NCBI GenBank assembly: GCA_028583685.1
Contig: JAMXIF010001193.1
Location: 25,108,340-25,172,339 of the forward strand
DNA length: 64,000 nt
Source: Petaurus breviceps papuanus
Taxonomy: Eukaryota; Chordata; Mammalia; Diprotodontia; Petauridae
Direction: 5' to 3'
In this document: positions 21,721-32,410 of the stretch, one piece after another
Position numbering within the stretch: position 1 is the stretch's first letter
Layout of the letters: each line of letters starts with the position of its first letter
Translations under genes and position numbers: made by a program
Notes under the pieces: model-generated
What the model was told of the DNA's origin: nothing
Database searches by the model: none
Seen by the model: only the letters and a program-made list of their open reading frames with translations

Positions 21721-22416
21721 TACTTGACTTTTGGGTTTTTGCCACAGTAGGACTCTGCTACCAGACAGGGGAGCTTTATCACAAACACTGGGGTTTTCTC
21801 AGCTGCAGAAGGTATTAGTTGGATGCCCTCTCTGAAGCCTCCACTCACTCTGGCAAGCTGGTTGCACACACCAGGACCTCCACCTTAGACCGTAATCTAG
21901 ATCCAAGCAGCTTAAAGCAAGAGTGATTACTCCTCAGATTGGTACCTTTGTCCTCCTACAATCTGCAGGCCAGGAGCTAAAGCTGCCACTTGGCCATGCA
22001 TCAGCAGCTTCTTGCCCGGGGGCAGAAGCCAACCACACTCCCAATTTCTGGGTCCCAAAGTCCACACTACACTGACCTCTCACTGTGTCCTTAGCATCTA
22101 TGTGTTGATAATTCTGGAAACTGCCAAAGCTGCTGGTGATCTTAACTCCCTCCAGTTGGTGGCTGTTCAGACCTGCCCTGAGCTAAAACCTTGGGCTCCC
22201 TCAGGGATGGGGTTGGCTCCCAGAGTGCTGTGCTGGCCCTTTGCTGCCAGCCCACTGGCTGGGCTGTATTCAGTGGGAGATTAGCTTCTCTGTGTCATTT
22301 TGTTCGTTCTGTAGCTCCAAAGTTTCTTCAAAGTCACCTTTTACATGAATTGGAGGAGGTGAGAGTCGGAGCCCTGCGGAAATCCTGTTTCTACTATGCC
22401 ATCTTGACTCTGCCCC

Positions 22417-22430
22417 CTGGAGGAACCTAT
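22417..22430. repeat. Target-site duplication, right copy
   Basis: 'ctggaggaacctat', identical to 19148-19161. Confidence 0.95.
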
Positions 22431-22675
22431 GTTAACCAATTTTCATTTGCCTCCTGTATCTTCTTTCATCTTCCCAGACTTCAACACCATGACCCCATGT
22501 GTGTCCCTCCCTCTCACTCATCCCTGATTTTCAGCTCTCTTTATTGGGTTGTCTTCCCTCATTTGAATGTAAGCTCCTTGAATGCAGGGGAACTTTTTCT
22601 TTTTGCCTGCATTTGTTTTCCAGCATTGAGCACAATACCTGGCACATAGTAAATGCTTGATAAATTCTTGCTGTC
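22431..22675 (+). mobile_element. L2 LINE 3' end, 3' piece of the split copy
   Basis: 'gaatgtaagctccttgaat', 'agcattgagcacaatacc' and 'cacatagtaaatgcttgat', the L2 3' terminus, resuming after the L1 insertion. Confidence 0.85.
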
Positions 22676-23239
22676 CTGTTGTCTGAAATGCCACCTTATC
22701 TTGACATTACCACAGTGCTTCCCAACACAAATCATTGTAGAGAGATCAGAGAAAGCCATTTCTGTGATGTATAGTGTACCAGTCCCTTCCTTGTATTTGC
22801 ATAGAACTGAACATCATGATGGGAAACAGGTTGAAAACAATTTCTCCAAAACAGCTTCACATGATTCCCTTTTCATTTAAGGAAGATCAACCATGGAGTA
22901 TGATAAGAACTGTGATTTAATTATTTTTTGACAACACGATAGATTAGATTTGAAATAAGAACAAAGGAGAAAGTAGAGAACAGTTAAAAGATCATGTCTG
23001 ATACAAGCCTGTTGACCAACTACATTCTTTTGTAGGCTAGTTGAAGGAAGATGTTGGTAGCATTTAGTCAAAAGAACTATGACCATCCCCTGAAGGAGAT
23101 AGTCATACTATACTCATTAGTGAATGGTCAGCATTAGTGAATGGTTAGATATCAGCTGAAGACAATAGACGAGACTCCCTTGGAGTTTGAAAAAGCTTGC
23201 TAACAGAACTTTAAACATCTACAAGGAGAAAGGGTGTTA
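22676..23239. other. Unassigned sequence
   Basis: No repeat family recognised; no gene signal. Confidence 0.5.
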
Positions 23240-23500
23240 ACTAGTGGTGTGCTGGAGCCAGCACAAATTGGGTAGAGAAACAATCGTTCAATTTTCAGTG
23301 TGAGAATTTATACTGCAGAAATCTGTAAACACTACAAACTGGGGCTTTATTTTTTTACTGTTATTGTTGACTGCCTAGACTTAAAGTGATGCAGAAAATG
23401 TTAATGTAGATTAAACTTAAAAATATATGGTTAAACACACTGATGATTGTTAATCATTTACTAGCACACTGCTCATACTAACTATAGCATTCCATTATAG
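23240..23500 (-). mobile_element. hAT-type nonautonomous DNA transposon (MER63/Blackjack-like)
   Basis: Ends 'agtggtgtgctggagcc' at the left and, reversed, 'gtgtgctagtaaatgatta' at the right are similar inverted termini. The interior matches the copy at 16926-17105 in reverse. No transposase. Confidence 0.55.
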
Positions 23501-23504
23501 ATGG

Positions 23505-24264
23505 TGAATAGGGTAGCAGGTGGTCATGAAAGTAACTTTGAATGGAGATGCCAGATGGCCAAGAGCAGAAACATGCCTGGCACAAAGCATACCCAGTAGA
23601 GAGCAAAAATCAGTTTGATGACTTCATCAAAATGCACTGGCAGCCTAATAACATTAAAGATATGAATTGCCCTCGATATTTTTCATTTGGTCCCACACAT
23701 TTTCTTCATGTGTGCCCTTCAACCTTTGCTATGTATTCCACACATAGATGATCACTATGAGCAATCACTGTTCCTACTTAGAGTGAATGTATTAATGAGT
23801 TAATAGTTTGTTTCTAGGGAACATTTGTTGCTGTTATGTTAGTCTTATCTAAATGCCTCCACAATGAACTTTGTCCTCTGGCTGACTCACAAAAGTAAAT
23901 GGATTACCTGGGGCTTATAAATTATGGCTTATCCATAAATATCTGGAATCTGGAGTGACTTTTTTAAAGGCCATGGATGAGAGGACTCCAAGTTGCTACA
24001 AATATAATCTACACTTAGGGAACAAATATCAGTCTTAGCTTTTCTAAAAATGTGTTTGTCCATCAACACTTTAAATTCATCAACTGCTAGAGGCATCCCC
24101 AGAATCACCTTGGCCACCCTTGGACACATTTGTCCCTCAAGTCACAGTCATTTCTGCTCTAACACTGCAGAGCTTCTCTTAGTCCCAAAGAAGCTCTTGC
24201 AATGAGGTGTTTTGGGATAGAGTGGAGAAGACAATATTTAGACTATTCTTTTTCAGGCATCAGA
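23505..24264. other. Unassigned sequence
   Basis: Less AT-biased than neighbours and without recognised repeats. Short open frames at 23542-23751 (+) and 23929-24129 (-) have no recognisable domain or splice context, so no gene is called. Confidence 0.5.
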
Positions 24265-24514
24265 TGATTTTCAGTTGTTTTTCAGTTGTGCCCAACTTTT
24301 CATGAACCTGTTTGGGGTTCTCTTGGCAAACTCAATTGGTTTGTCATTTCCTTCTCTACTTCATTTTCTGTATGAGGACACTGAAGCAAACAGGGGTAAT
24401 TGACTTACTTAGGGCCACACAGCTAGTAAGTGTCTGAGACCAGATCTGAACTCAGGAAGATAAGTCTTCCTGACTCCAGACCTGGTACTCTATCCACTGC
24501 ACCAACTAGATGCC
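24265..24514 (-). mobile_element. MAR1-type SINE
   Basis: Reversed RTE-like tail 'cagttgtgcccaactttt', 'ttggcaaactcaattggtt', core 'gccacacagctagtaagtg', then reversed head 'tatccactgcaccaacta'. Confidence 0.88.
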
Positions 24515-24524
24515 ATATCATATT

Positions 24525-24770
24525 AATTCATATATATGTAACACTTTAAGATTTACAAAGCACTTTATAGACATTTTTCCCATTTGGTTTTCATAACCCT
24601 GTGATGTATATACCATTATCTTCCCATTTTATTGATAATAATACTGAATCTCAAGTAGTAACTTTTCTGGAATTGTACAACTAACAAATATCTGAACTGG
24701 GATTTGAACTCACGTGTTCCTGGCTCCTAGTCCAACCCTCAACCTTCTATACCACTTCTACTTCATATTT
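24525..24770 (-). mobile_element. MIR/THER2-type SINE
   Basis: 'taacactttaagatttaca', 'aagcactttatagacattt', 'aactgggatttgaactcac', in reversed MIR order. It directly abuts the MAR1 copy. Confidence 0.75.
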
Positions 24771-25465
24771 GGGTGACAAAGAAATATTGGGTTTTATACA
24801 GCCTACATGGCTTGTATAATGTCATGTAGTCATATACCCTAAATGTCACTAAGAGCATGTCCAGAGAAGGGCTAGTGACATTTTGGGAAAGCCAGACCAT
24901 CATCTGTGCTCCTAGAGAAAGGCTGTGTACTGTTCAGTGATGTTAGATCACATTCTAGCCCAGGAATTCATAATGTCAGGAGAACTAATATCTCCTGAGG
25001 AGAGGTATAAGTACATTTTGTAAGGGGGAGAGAAATGTGATCATCAAGTTTACAGAATGTGTAAGTAATAAATGAAGGGCTGTGGCTATTCTGCTGTGTC
25101 AGTAGTAAAAGCCATAACAAAATTGGGAAGAAAATGCTGATTTTGACAATCTTCAGACAAAGAAAATGAAGTTTCCATGGGAAATCAGTCATTGCCTGAA
25201 ATGAATCAAAGCAGAGGATGGCCCCAAAGGCCCTCTTGTGGGAGCATCTCATCTCCACAGTGACTGCCAGGGATGTAACCACTGAAAGGTTTAGAGGTGG
25301 AGCTGTACTGAATGAGCAATTTTATTATGGATATCCAAAGGGTATAAGTCACATCACAGTTTAAATCACAGGAATAGAAAGCATTGTCAAGAAGTGTTTT
25401 GATCAGGTGCTGCTACTAACTGCAGATCTTGAACCTGCCTAGCTCTTACTGCTCAAGGGCCTGGA
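24771..25465. other. Unassigned sequence
   Basis: No recognised repeat or gene signal. Confidence 0.5.
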
Positions 25466-25469
25466 CTGA

Positions 25470-25590
25470 CTCTTGAAGAACTGGCACAAGGGAAAAGAAC
25501 TAGGAGCAATGGGTATTGAAGGGACAAATTTGGGCTTCAAGTAAGGAAAACACAATTAGAAAGTGGAATGTACTGTCTCACAAGGTATTC
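25470..25590 (+). mobile_element. CR1/L3 LINE fragment
   Basis: 'agaactaggagcaatgggt' followed by 'gcttcaagtaaggaaaaca' and 'ttagaaagtggaatg', the sense CR1/L3 3' part. Confidence 0.65.
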
Positions 25591-25739
25591 TTTTTTTTTA
25601 AACTCTCTCCATATGTATTGTCTCCTCTCTTTCCATCATCCCCTACTTATTACAACCTTGAACTTTATTCCTTGATCACTATCTCCAACTGGTAAGATTT
25701 TAACTTAACTTGTCCAGATAATGAATAAAAATGATTTCT

Positions 25740-25945
25740 AGGACATTTCTTGGCCATCTCTACACTAGGCTATTTCTCCATCCTCTCCCACCCACAAATC
25801 TCTTTTCCATTTCCATTTCATATACCATCTTCCTTCATTAGAATTCAGGCTTTATTCAAGAACTATCTTTTTTGCTTGGATCTTGTACTCCCAAAGCTTA
25901 GTGCAATATTTCATATAGAAAAATTCCTCAATAACTCTTCTGTCA
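25740..25945 (+). mobile_element. L2 LINE 3' end
   Basis: 'cttcattagaattcaggct', 'caaagcttagtgcaatatt' and 'aattcctcaataact', a decayed L2 3' terminus. Confidence 0.5.
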
Positions 25946-26224
25946 TCCATCTTTTTACCCATCTGTCAATCACATTTTCATTATCTACTTATCCTCATTA
26001 GTGGTTTTCAGATACAAACTAGATGACTAATTGTTGGATATGTCATATTGGGCTCCAGGAGTGATGCTAAGAAATAATGGTTTTGTGAATGTAGGAAGAT
26101 CATTTAACCTTTTAGTACTCTGAACCACTGTCTATAAGTTATTGATGAAGTACTGCATTAGAAGAGGAAATACATCACTAGGTACTCCCTGTATTAATGA
26201 CCACAGGTATTTTGTCTAATCTAC

Positions 26225-27065
26225 CTATTTCTGAACTAATTCAATCATTCTGGAGAGCAATCTGGAACTATGCCCAAAGGACTATCAAACTTTGCATATC
26301 CTTTGATACAGCAATACCACGCTACTAGATCTATATTCCAAAGAAATCAAAAAAGGGAAAAGAACCTACTTGCACAAAAATATTTATAGGAATTCTTTTT
26401 GTGGTGGCTAAGAATTGGAAATTGAATGGATACCCATCAACTGAGGAATAGCTGAACAAGTTATGTTACATTATTGTAATGAAATATTATTGTGCTATAA
26501 GAAATGATAAGCAGGATGATTTTAGAAATGTAAAAACTTACATGAACTGATACAGAGTGAAGCGAGCAGAACCAGAAGAATATTATACACAGTGACAGCA
26601 ATATTGTATGATGAACAACTGTGAATGACATCTGTTCTCAGCAGTGCAATGATCTAGGAAAACCCCAATGGACTCGATGAAAAATGCTATCCACCTCCAG
26701 AGAAAGAACTGATGGCATCTTGAATACATGCTGCTGCACACTTTCTTTTCACTTTCTTTCTTTCTCTTTCTTCACTTCTCTTTCTTTCTTCCTTCCTTTC
26801 TTTTCTTTATTCTTTCCTTCCTTCTTCCTTGCTTTTTTCCTTCCTTCCCTTCTTCCTTTCTTTTTTTGAGTTTTCTTCCACAAAATGACCAATATGAAAA
26901 CATTTTATGTGATTAAATATGTGTAAGCTCTATCAGATTGCTTAACATCTCAGGGAGGGTGAAAGTGAAGGAGAGAGGGATAAATTTGGAATTCAAATTT
27001 TTTTTAAAAGAATGTTTAAAATATTTTACATGTAATTGGGAAAAATATTATTTTTAAAAAGTAAA
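26225..27065 (+). mobile_element. L1 LINE 3' end (L1-D)
   Basis: Strongly 5'-truncated L1: end of ORF2 ('attctggagagcaatctgg', 'ttttgtggtggctaagaat'), 3'UTR with 'atgctatccacctccagag', a pyrimidine tract, a G/A-rich run near 26950-26990 and an A-rich tail. Confidence 0.9.
26745..26868. repeat. (TTCC/TTTC)n pyrimidine tract
   Basis: Almost pure C/T run in the 3'UTR of L1-D, where other copies have a shorter pyrimidine stretch. It yields spurious Phe/Leu/Ser-rich ORFs. Confidence 0.9.
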
Positions 27066-27329
27066 AAATATCACCTGTTGATGGTTAACTAATCAAGGAA
27101 AAAAATAAGTAAGATACATATTCAGGTATTATTTTTGTAGTTACATGATAGCTATGATTTTATAGATTTAACTTCCAAAAGAAACTTAATCATTTCTTTA
27201 AAAAAAAAACCAGAAGTTTCAAACTCAGTATACTGCCAGCATGTAGTAACAAGATGCTTCCAGCAAAGATATAAAGTATAAAGCCCAACTTCTGCCTGAG
27301 GTTCAAATAAACGATCATCTCAAAGGGAC

Positions 27330-27500
27330 ATATGTGATATAATAGAAGAAATGCTGAGCTAGGAATAAGAAGACCTAGATTCTAGCCTAAGCTCAGTCAT
27401 TAACTGATCATGTGATATTGGACAAATAATATCTGAACTTCTTCATCTTAAAAATGAATGATTTGGAATACTTAATCTCTAAAATTCCTTTTAAGTTTTG
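27330..27500 (+). mobile_element. MIR SINE
   Basis: 'aagaagacctagattctag', 'gatcatgtgatattggaca' and 'tctctaaaattccttttaa', the decayed MIR order. Confidence 0.65.
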
Positions 27501-28044
27501 GAGTTCTCATTCCTTTTTCAGACTAGAGCAAGTTTGTATCATAGACTGCAAAAGCAGTGGTTTTAAATTGTAGCTTAGGAGTATGAGAGAAATTTCCTGA
27601 GATTTTGATTAAAAGGGTCTCTATATCTTCCCCAAAACATCATTTTTGTGCATCTCAAAATATGGTTTTGAAAAGAAATTTAGATTGTTTTATTGAACAT
27701 GCATTACATGTCAATTATATACAAGGTGTAGATCTGACATAAGAACTCAACAGAACACAGAGAACCTTTCCAAAGAGCCACAAAAATTTCATCTACCAGG
27801 CAATCCCACAAAGTAATAATTAAGTACAAAGGAAATATAGATTGGCACTTCAGTCCTCACTTTAACGTTCAAGAAACCCTTTATCCTCAAGCAAGTCCCA
27901 GACTTCTAAAAGGGAATAATACTGATGCAGGAAGCCAGATGAGATCCTAATGGCAATGAAACTGAAAAAGTCAGCAACATTCTCTCATCTACTGCAAGAG
28001 CTAGAGCAACATTGTGTCATAGGAGAAGGCGATGAACTGTAGGG
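27501..28044. other. Unassigned sequence
   Basis: No recognised repeat or gene signal. Confidence 0.5.
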
Positions 28045-28200
28045 AATCAATGAGCCAGTGTTTCCCAAGTATTGACTATGTACCCAGCTATGTTAGGTCA
28101 TGAGGAGCCAATAGAAAGTGACGTAGTCTCTACCCATAAGAGTCTTAGAGCTTAGGTGGGGAGACCAAGATAAAAATACATAGAACAATGAATGTGTTGG
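28045..28200 (-). mobile_element. L2 LINE 3' end
   Basis: 'caagtattgactatgtacc', 'taagagtcttagagctta' and 'ggggagaccaagataaaaa', the reversed L2 terminus. Confidence 0.6.
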
Positions 28201-28292
28201 AGAAGTATGAGAAGACTCATATGAACTAATACAAAGTAAAGTAAAGAGAACTAGGAAAACAATATATGCAATAACTACAACAGCATAAATGG
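28201..28292 (+). mobile_element. L1 LINE 3'-region fragment
   Basis: 'gactcatatgaactaatac', 'agagaactaggaaaacaat' match the ORF2 end/3'UTR start seen at 26530-26600. It is only about 90 bases. Confidence 0.55.
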
Positions 28293-28294
28293 AA

Positions 28295-28520
28295 GAGATA
28301 GGTCACATGGTGGATAGAGTGCTACATTTGGAGTGAAAAAGATATGAATTCAAATGTTGTTTCAGATACTATGTGATTGATCCTGGACAGGTAATTATCT
28401 TTCAATCAATTTCTTCATTTATAAAATATGAATGATAATAGCATCTGTCTCAAAGGGTTGTTTTGAGGATCAATTTGCTTTACAAACTTTTAGTGTGTTA
28501 TAAACACTAGCTATTGTTAT
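28295..28520 (+). mobile_element. MIR/THER2-type SINE
   Basis: Head 'catggtggatagagtgcta', 'gaattcaaatgttgttt', then 'aatgataatagcatctgtc' and 'gggttgttttgaggatcaa', ending in a (TAT)-rich tail. Confidence 0.7.
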
Positions 28521-28739
28521 TTTGGAAAGGAGGAAAAAAACAAGAAAGAAACTGAATGATGTGTAATTATAATGACCAAGAAACTTGGCCCTGTAAAAGA
28601 ATTGAAATAATATACTTCCCTCTACCTTCTTTTTAGGGGTGCCAAATATTACACACACCTTATTTATGTGATGTCTTCAATAAATTCATAAGCCTGGTTG
28701 ATTCTAGCTCTTTGATTTTCTCACATTCTTTGCCTCCTT

Positions 28740-29160
28740 TACATTCCCAAAGCAACTTAACTAACTAATTCAGCTCTTATCACCTCTTGATTGGATTATT
28801 AAAATAACCTCCTATTTGGCTTTTCTACCTCTCATTTCTTCCCTTGCCAATTAATCCTTCATACTCAGCCAAAATATTTTTTAATGCACAGTTCTGATCA
28901 TTTCACCTTTTCACTCATAAACCTTCAGTGTTTTCCTACTGTTTATGGGATAAAATGCAAACTCAGCCTGGCATTTAAAATCCTCTTCCTGGACTTATTT
29001 GTCACTACTCCCTTCCTTTGTACTCTACTCCTCTACCCTCTAGTCAAATGGAATACTCACATACTGTCCCTGATTCATGTCTTAAAATTTCCTACTTTTT
29101 TACCTTTTCCCATTTTTCTAGACCCAGAAAGAAAATTTCATCACCTCTGTGAAAACTAAC
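28740..29160 (+). mobile_element. L2 LINE fragment
   Basis: 'ttgattggattattaaaat' to 'cacagttctgatcatttca' and 'gataaaatgcaaactcag', corresponding to the L2 part downstream of the RT domain. Confidence 0.72.
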
Positions 29161-29164
29161 TCCC

Positions 29165-29500
29165 CCTTGTTTCCTTGTCTGATCTAGAATTTTATACTTA
29201 ACTTACATCATCTCAATCAACACATCCCAAAGGGAGCTCATCCTTGATCCCCATAAATGAATCCCACCTCCAAACATCACAGTTTCTGCTGAAGCTACTG
29301 CCCTTAGGCACCCAGGTTAATTATCTTGGAGTAGCATTAAACCCTCTGCTCTTCTACATGTGCCATATCCAACCAGCTGCTAAGTACTATCAAGTCTACC
29401 TTGACAATATTTCCTATCTCTTTCCCTTTTTCTCTACTCAATACTAGTTTAAGCCCTTAACTCTTTCTGTCCTGTCCTATTGTAACAGTGAAGATTATCT
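29165..29500 (+). mobile_element. L2 LINE fragment (upstream segment)
   Basis: 'cccaaagggagctcatcct', 'cacccaggttaattatctt' and 'accttgacaatatttccta' correspond to an L2 segment that normally lies upstream of the one at 28740-29160. The order is therefore rearranged, or two copies abut. Confidence 0.65.
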
Positions 29501-29739
29501 TCCAAAGGCAGCCTGAAGTATGTAGTGGATAAAGGATCAGTTGTAGGAAGAAGGAAGGGGAAAAAAAACTGTATAAACTATACATAGGACCACAGGAAAA
29601 GTCTTTAGCCTCTTATTCCCCTGGACAATTTTCTAAGACAAAAACAGAGAAGTTGATCATCTGCATTAGTGGAAAACATTTGCAAACCAGGAATTTTCTA
29701 CATTGAGGATCTCACAGATCTTGTTGGAAATAAAGTCAA

Positions 29740-30030
29740 TGATTCAACTATTTCAGTCTCCTGATCCAAAACTTTCATTACTTCTATATTATCTCTACAC
29801 CTTGACTCCAACCTACTTTTCCAGTTTCATTTTTTATCATTGCTTGTATGTACTTTACATTCCAGTCATACTGGATTAATTGGTGTTCCTAAACTCAGCA
29901 TTCCACCACTCTCTTCCTTGCAGTAACACAAGCCATTCCCCATGCTGGAAATGAGCTCCCTATATGTTGTCTTCTCCCCCATTGAGCTTCTCTGACCTCT
30001 TCCCATTTCTACCCACACCCATAGTGGTGG
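29740..30030 (+). mobile_element. L2 LINE fragment
   Basis: 'actccaacctacttttcca', 'cattccagtcatactggat' and 'catgctggaaatgagctcc' follow L2 order after the piece at 29165-29500. About 240 unassigned bases separate the two. Confidence 0.68.
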
Positions 30031-30089
30031 TAGCAACTTCTGGAGCTATCATTCCATAGTCTAGATGTTTGGAAGTCACTTGTCTGAAC

Positions 30090-30735
30090 TTCCAGGAGCC
30101 AAGAAGGCAGAGTAAACCTTAGTTGCTTTCATCCCTCCCCACCTTTGACCTTGAAAGACCCAGAGAATATTGCCCCAGGGTAAAATCCTGAAAAAGTGGA
30201 ACCAGCAGGAGGCCTGGGAGATCTACAAGAAGGGTGTGGCTGAGTCTGTGTTGTGACTGAAGGATACCAGTGCAGAATAGGAGGCACCCCAGCGGAAGAT
30301 CCTGATCCCCAGGGTGGTGGAGTCAGAAAGCTCCAACACCAGAACCCCAGGCATACCTTCACATAGCCAGGCAGACAACAGCTCAGAGCTGGCCAACAAT
30401 GGCTGAGACTGCCTGAGCTCTAGCCCACTGTCAGGGAGGAGACCTGTAGTGGCCAGACCACCCCTCCCCACACCTCACTCTATGAACTTCAGTGTAATTC
30501 CAGGGAAATGTGATAAGTCCTGGTCTCATCCTCAGTCTCCACACTAACTAGTCAGCTTCAGTTCAGCACCAGGTGAACTTCAACATTACATAGACTCTAA
30601 CTGACAGAGCCAGAGGTTACAGCACACAAAGCCAGTAACCAGGAGCCTAACTCCTAGCACAAGAAGCATGGGTCACAGCCCTCTATACGCTACAAGCACA
30701 GATTCACTTTAAAAGACAGGAAATAGGCAATCACA
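30090..30735 (+). promoter_or_regulatory. L1-C 5'UTR (former internal promoter)
   Basis: The most GC-rich part of the element, colinear at its start with the reversed 5' end at 22416. In the L1 family this region carries the internal promoter. Open frames on the minus strand at 30129-30471 are by-products of its composition. Confidence 0.65.
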
Positions 30736-30889
30736 ATAGCATTAAAAAATGGAAAACAAAGACTTTAGAATCCTACTATGGTGAAAGGGAAGAGCAAAGT
30801 TCATACTCAGAAGAGGTCAGCATTGACACTATACCCACGTTTGAAGCCTCCAAAGAGAATATGAACTGGTCTCAAGCCCAAAAACATAC

Positions 30890-31071
30890 CTTTTTTGTTC
30901 GTTTTGGTTCTTTTTTTTTTTTTTTTTGCTTTTTGGAGGGCAACTGGAGTTAAGTGACTTGCCCAAGGTCACACAGCTAGTTTTTGTGTTAAGTGTCTGA
31001 GGCCTTATCCAAACTCAGGTCCTCCTGACTACAGGGCCAGTGCTCTATTCACTGCACCACCTAGCCATCCC
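30890..31071 (-). mobile_element. Poly(A) tRNA-SINE (WSINE1/SINE1-like) in L1-C
   Basis: Long T run (about 30910-30927), 'ttaagtgacttgcccaagg', 'acacagctag' and reversed head 'attcactgcaccacctagc'. It interrupts the L1 at 'cccaaaaacat', which recurs on the right. Confidence 0.9.
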
Positions 31072-31079
31072 AAACCAAA

Positions 31080-31895
31080 AAAACATTCTTGGAAATTAGA
31101 GAGGTAGAAGATAAATTGACCAATTATTTTAAAATTAAAATTGGCAAAATGGGGGGAAAAATTCACTGAAGAGAGCAACTCCTTAAAAAGTACAGTTAGC
31201 CAAATGGAAAAGGAGGTACAAAAACTGAGGAAAATAATTAATTAAAAATTAGAATTAGACAAGTCAAAGCTAATGACTCTATGAGGCATCAAGAATCAAA
31301 CAAAATCTAAAGAATGAAACAATAGAAGAAAAAGTAAAATAGCCCACTGGAAAAATGACTGACCTGGAAAATAGATCCAGGAGACAGAATCTAAAAATTA
31401 TTGGTCTACTGGAAAACCATGATAAAAAAAAATAGTCTGAAGAGTATCTTCCAAGAAATCATCAAGGAAAACTGCTCAGAGTTCCTAGAACCAGAGAGTA
31501 AAATAGTCATTGAAAGAATCCACCAAACACTTCATGAAAGAGATCCCACATTGAAAACTCCAAGGAACATTGTAGCCAAATTCCAGAATAATCAGGTCAA
31601 GGAGAAAATACTGTAAGCAGCTAGAAATAAAAAGTTTAAATATCATAGAACTACAGCCAGGATCATGCAGGATCTTGGAGCTTCTACATTAAAAGATCAG
31701 AGGGATTGGAATTTGATATATCATAAGGCAAAGGAGCTTGAACTACAACCAAGGATCAACTACCCAGTTAAATTGAGCAGGCAAGGAGATGGTCATTCAA
31801 TGAAATAAGATACTTCCAGACCTTCCTGATGAAAAGGCCAGAGCTCAATGGAAAATTTGATCTTCAAATAAAAGACTCAAGAGAGACATAAAAAG
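31080..31895 (+). pseudogene. L1-C ORF1 remnant
   Basis: A lysine/glutamate-rich coiled-coil stretch (31080-31330) leads into the RNA-binding part. An open piece at 31401-31616 includes 'ESKIVIERIHQTLHERDP' and 'NIVAKFQNNQVKEKIL'. C-terminal fragments continue in other frames to 'DEKARAQWKI'-like sequence near 31850. Family role: RNA-binding chaperone of the L1 particle. Broken. Confidence 0.78.
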
Positions 31896-31914
31896 GTAAA
31901 CAGGGAAAAAAATA

Positions 31915-31933
31915 AACACACACACACACATAC
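31915..31933. repeat. (AC)n microsatellite
   Basis: 'acacacacacacacac' at the start of the L1-C inter-ORF spacer. Confidence 0.85.
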
Positions 31934-32199
31934 TTGTAATTCAATAAGAACAAACTGTTTGCATCCCTATATGGGAGGTTGCTATCTGTTAATCTAGAGA
32001 ATTATATAATTATTACCACACTTAAAAGAGATAGACATAGAGAGTGTGGGTATAAATTAACTGAGGTGATAATAAAAAACCTAATTAAGGGGTGCAAAGG
32101 TATTATAAGGGGAGAAGAGGAAAGAATGAGGCAGAAAAGGGTGAATTAAAGCACATGAAGAGAAACAAAAATATATTATAGTAGAGGGAAAGAAGGGAG

Positions 32200-32410
32200 G
32201 GAGATGAGCATTATATGAGCCTTACTCTCATTGGTTTTGGTTCAAGGAGGGAATATTCTCACTTAAGAATAGGAATTTAATGTTAAGATATACAAAAACT
32301 TATTATAGTATAGGGAAAGAGAAGAGCATTTGTATGAGATTTACTCTTATCAGATTTGATTCAAGGAAGGAATAATATACTTTGTTAAGCATAGAAATCT
32401 AACATGCCCT
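32200..32410 (+). repeat. Tandem duplication in the L1-C spacer
   Basis: Two similar blocks of about 118 bases start near 32205 and 32325. Each has 'gagcatt', 'ttactct' and 'ttcaaggagggaata'-like sequence. L1-B has one such block, near 14128-14180. Confidence 0.6.

Larger units (their letters stand above)
19162..22416 (-). mobile_element. HAL1-like L1: both ends present, ORF2 absent
   Basis: Antisense L1 bounded by a perfect 14-base target duplication. Its 5' end (at 22416) reads 'gggcagagtcaagatggca', the standard L1 5' terminus. The order on the minus strand is 5'UTR (22416 to about 21721), ORF1 (21720 to about 20695), purine-rich spacer (about 20690-20080), then sequence of the very end of ORF2 and repeated 3'UTR-like blocks to the A-rich tail at 19162. 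At 3255 bases it is about half of the copy at 30090. No endonuclease or reverse-transcriptase sequence was found. Three 3'UTR-like ends appear (near 19900-20070, 19690-19800 and 19165-19420). Confidence 0.85.

Noticed and set aside
23542-23751. 69-codon ORF in repeat-free DNA as a host exon
   Set aside because: No splice acceptor, no recognisable domain, and the length is expected by chance.
26684-26916. Phe/Leu/Ser-rich ORFs that look like signal peptides or membrane proteins
   Set aside because: They come from the (TTCC/TTTC)n tract in an L1 3'UTR.
30129-30471. Two overlapping proline-rich minus-strand ORFs with a CpG-richer background
   Set aside because: They lie antisense in the L1-C 5'UTR, whose composition is GC-rich.
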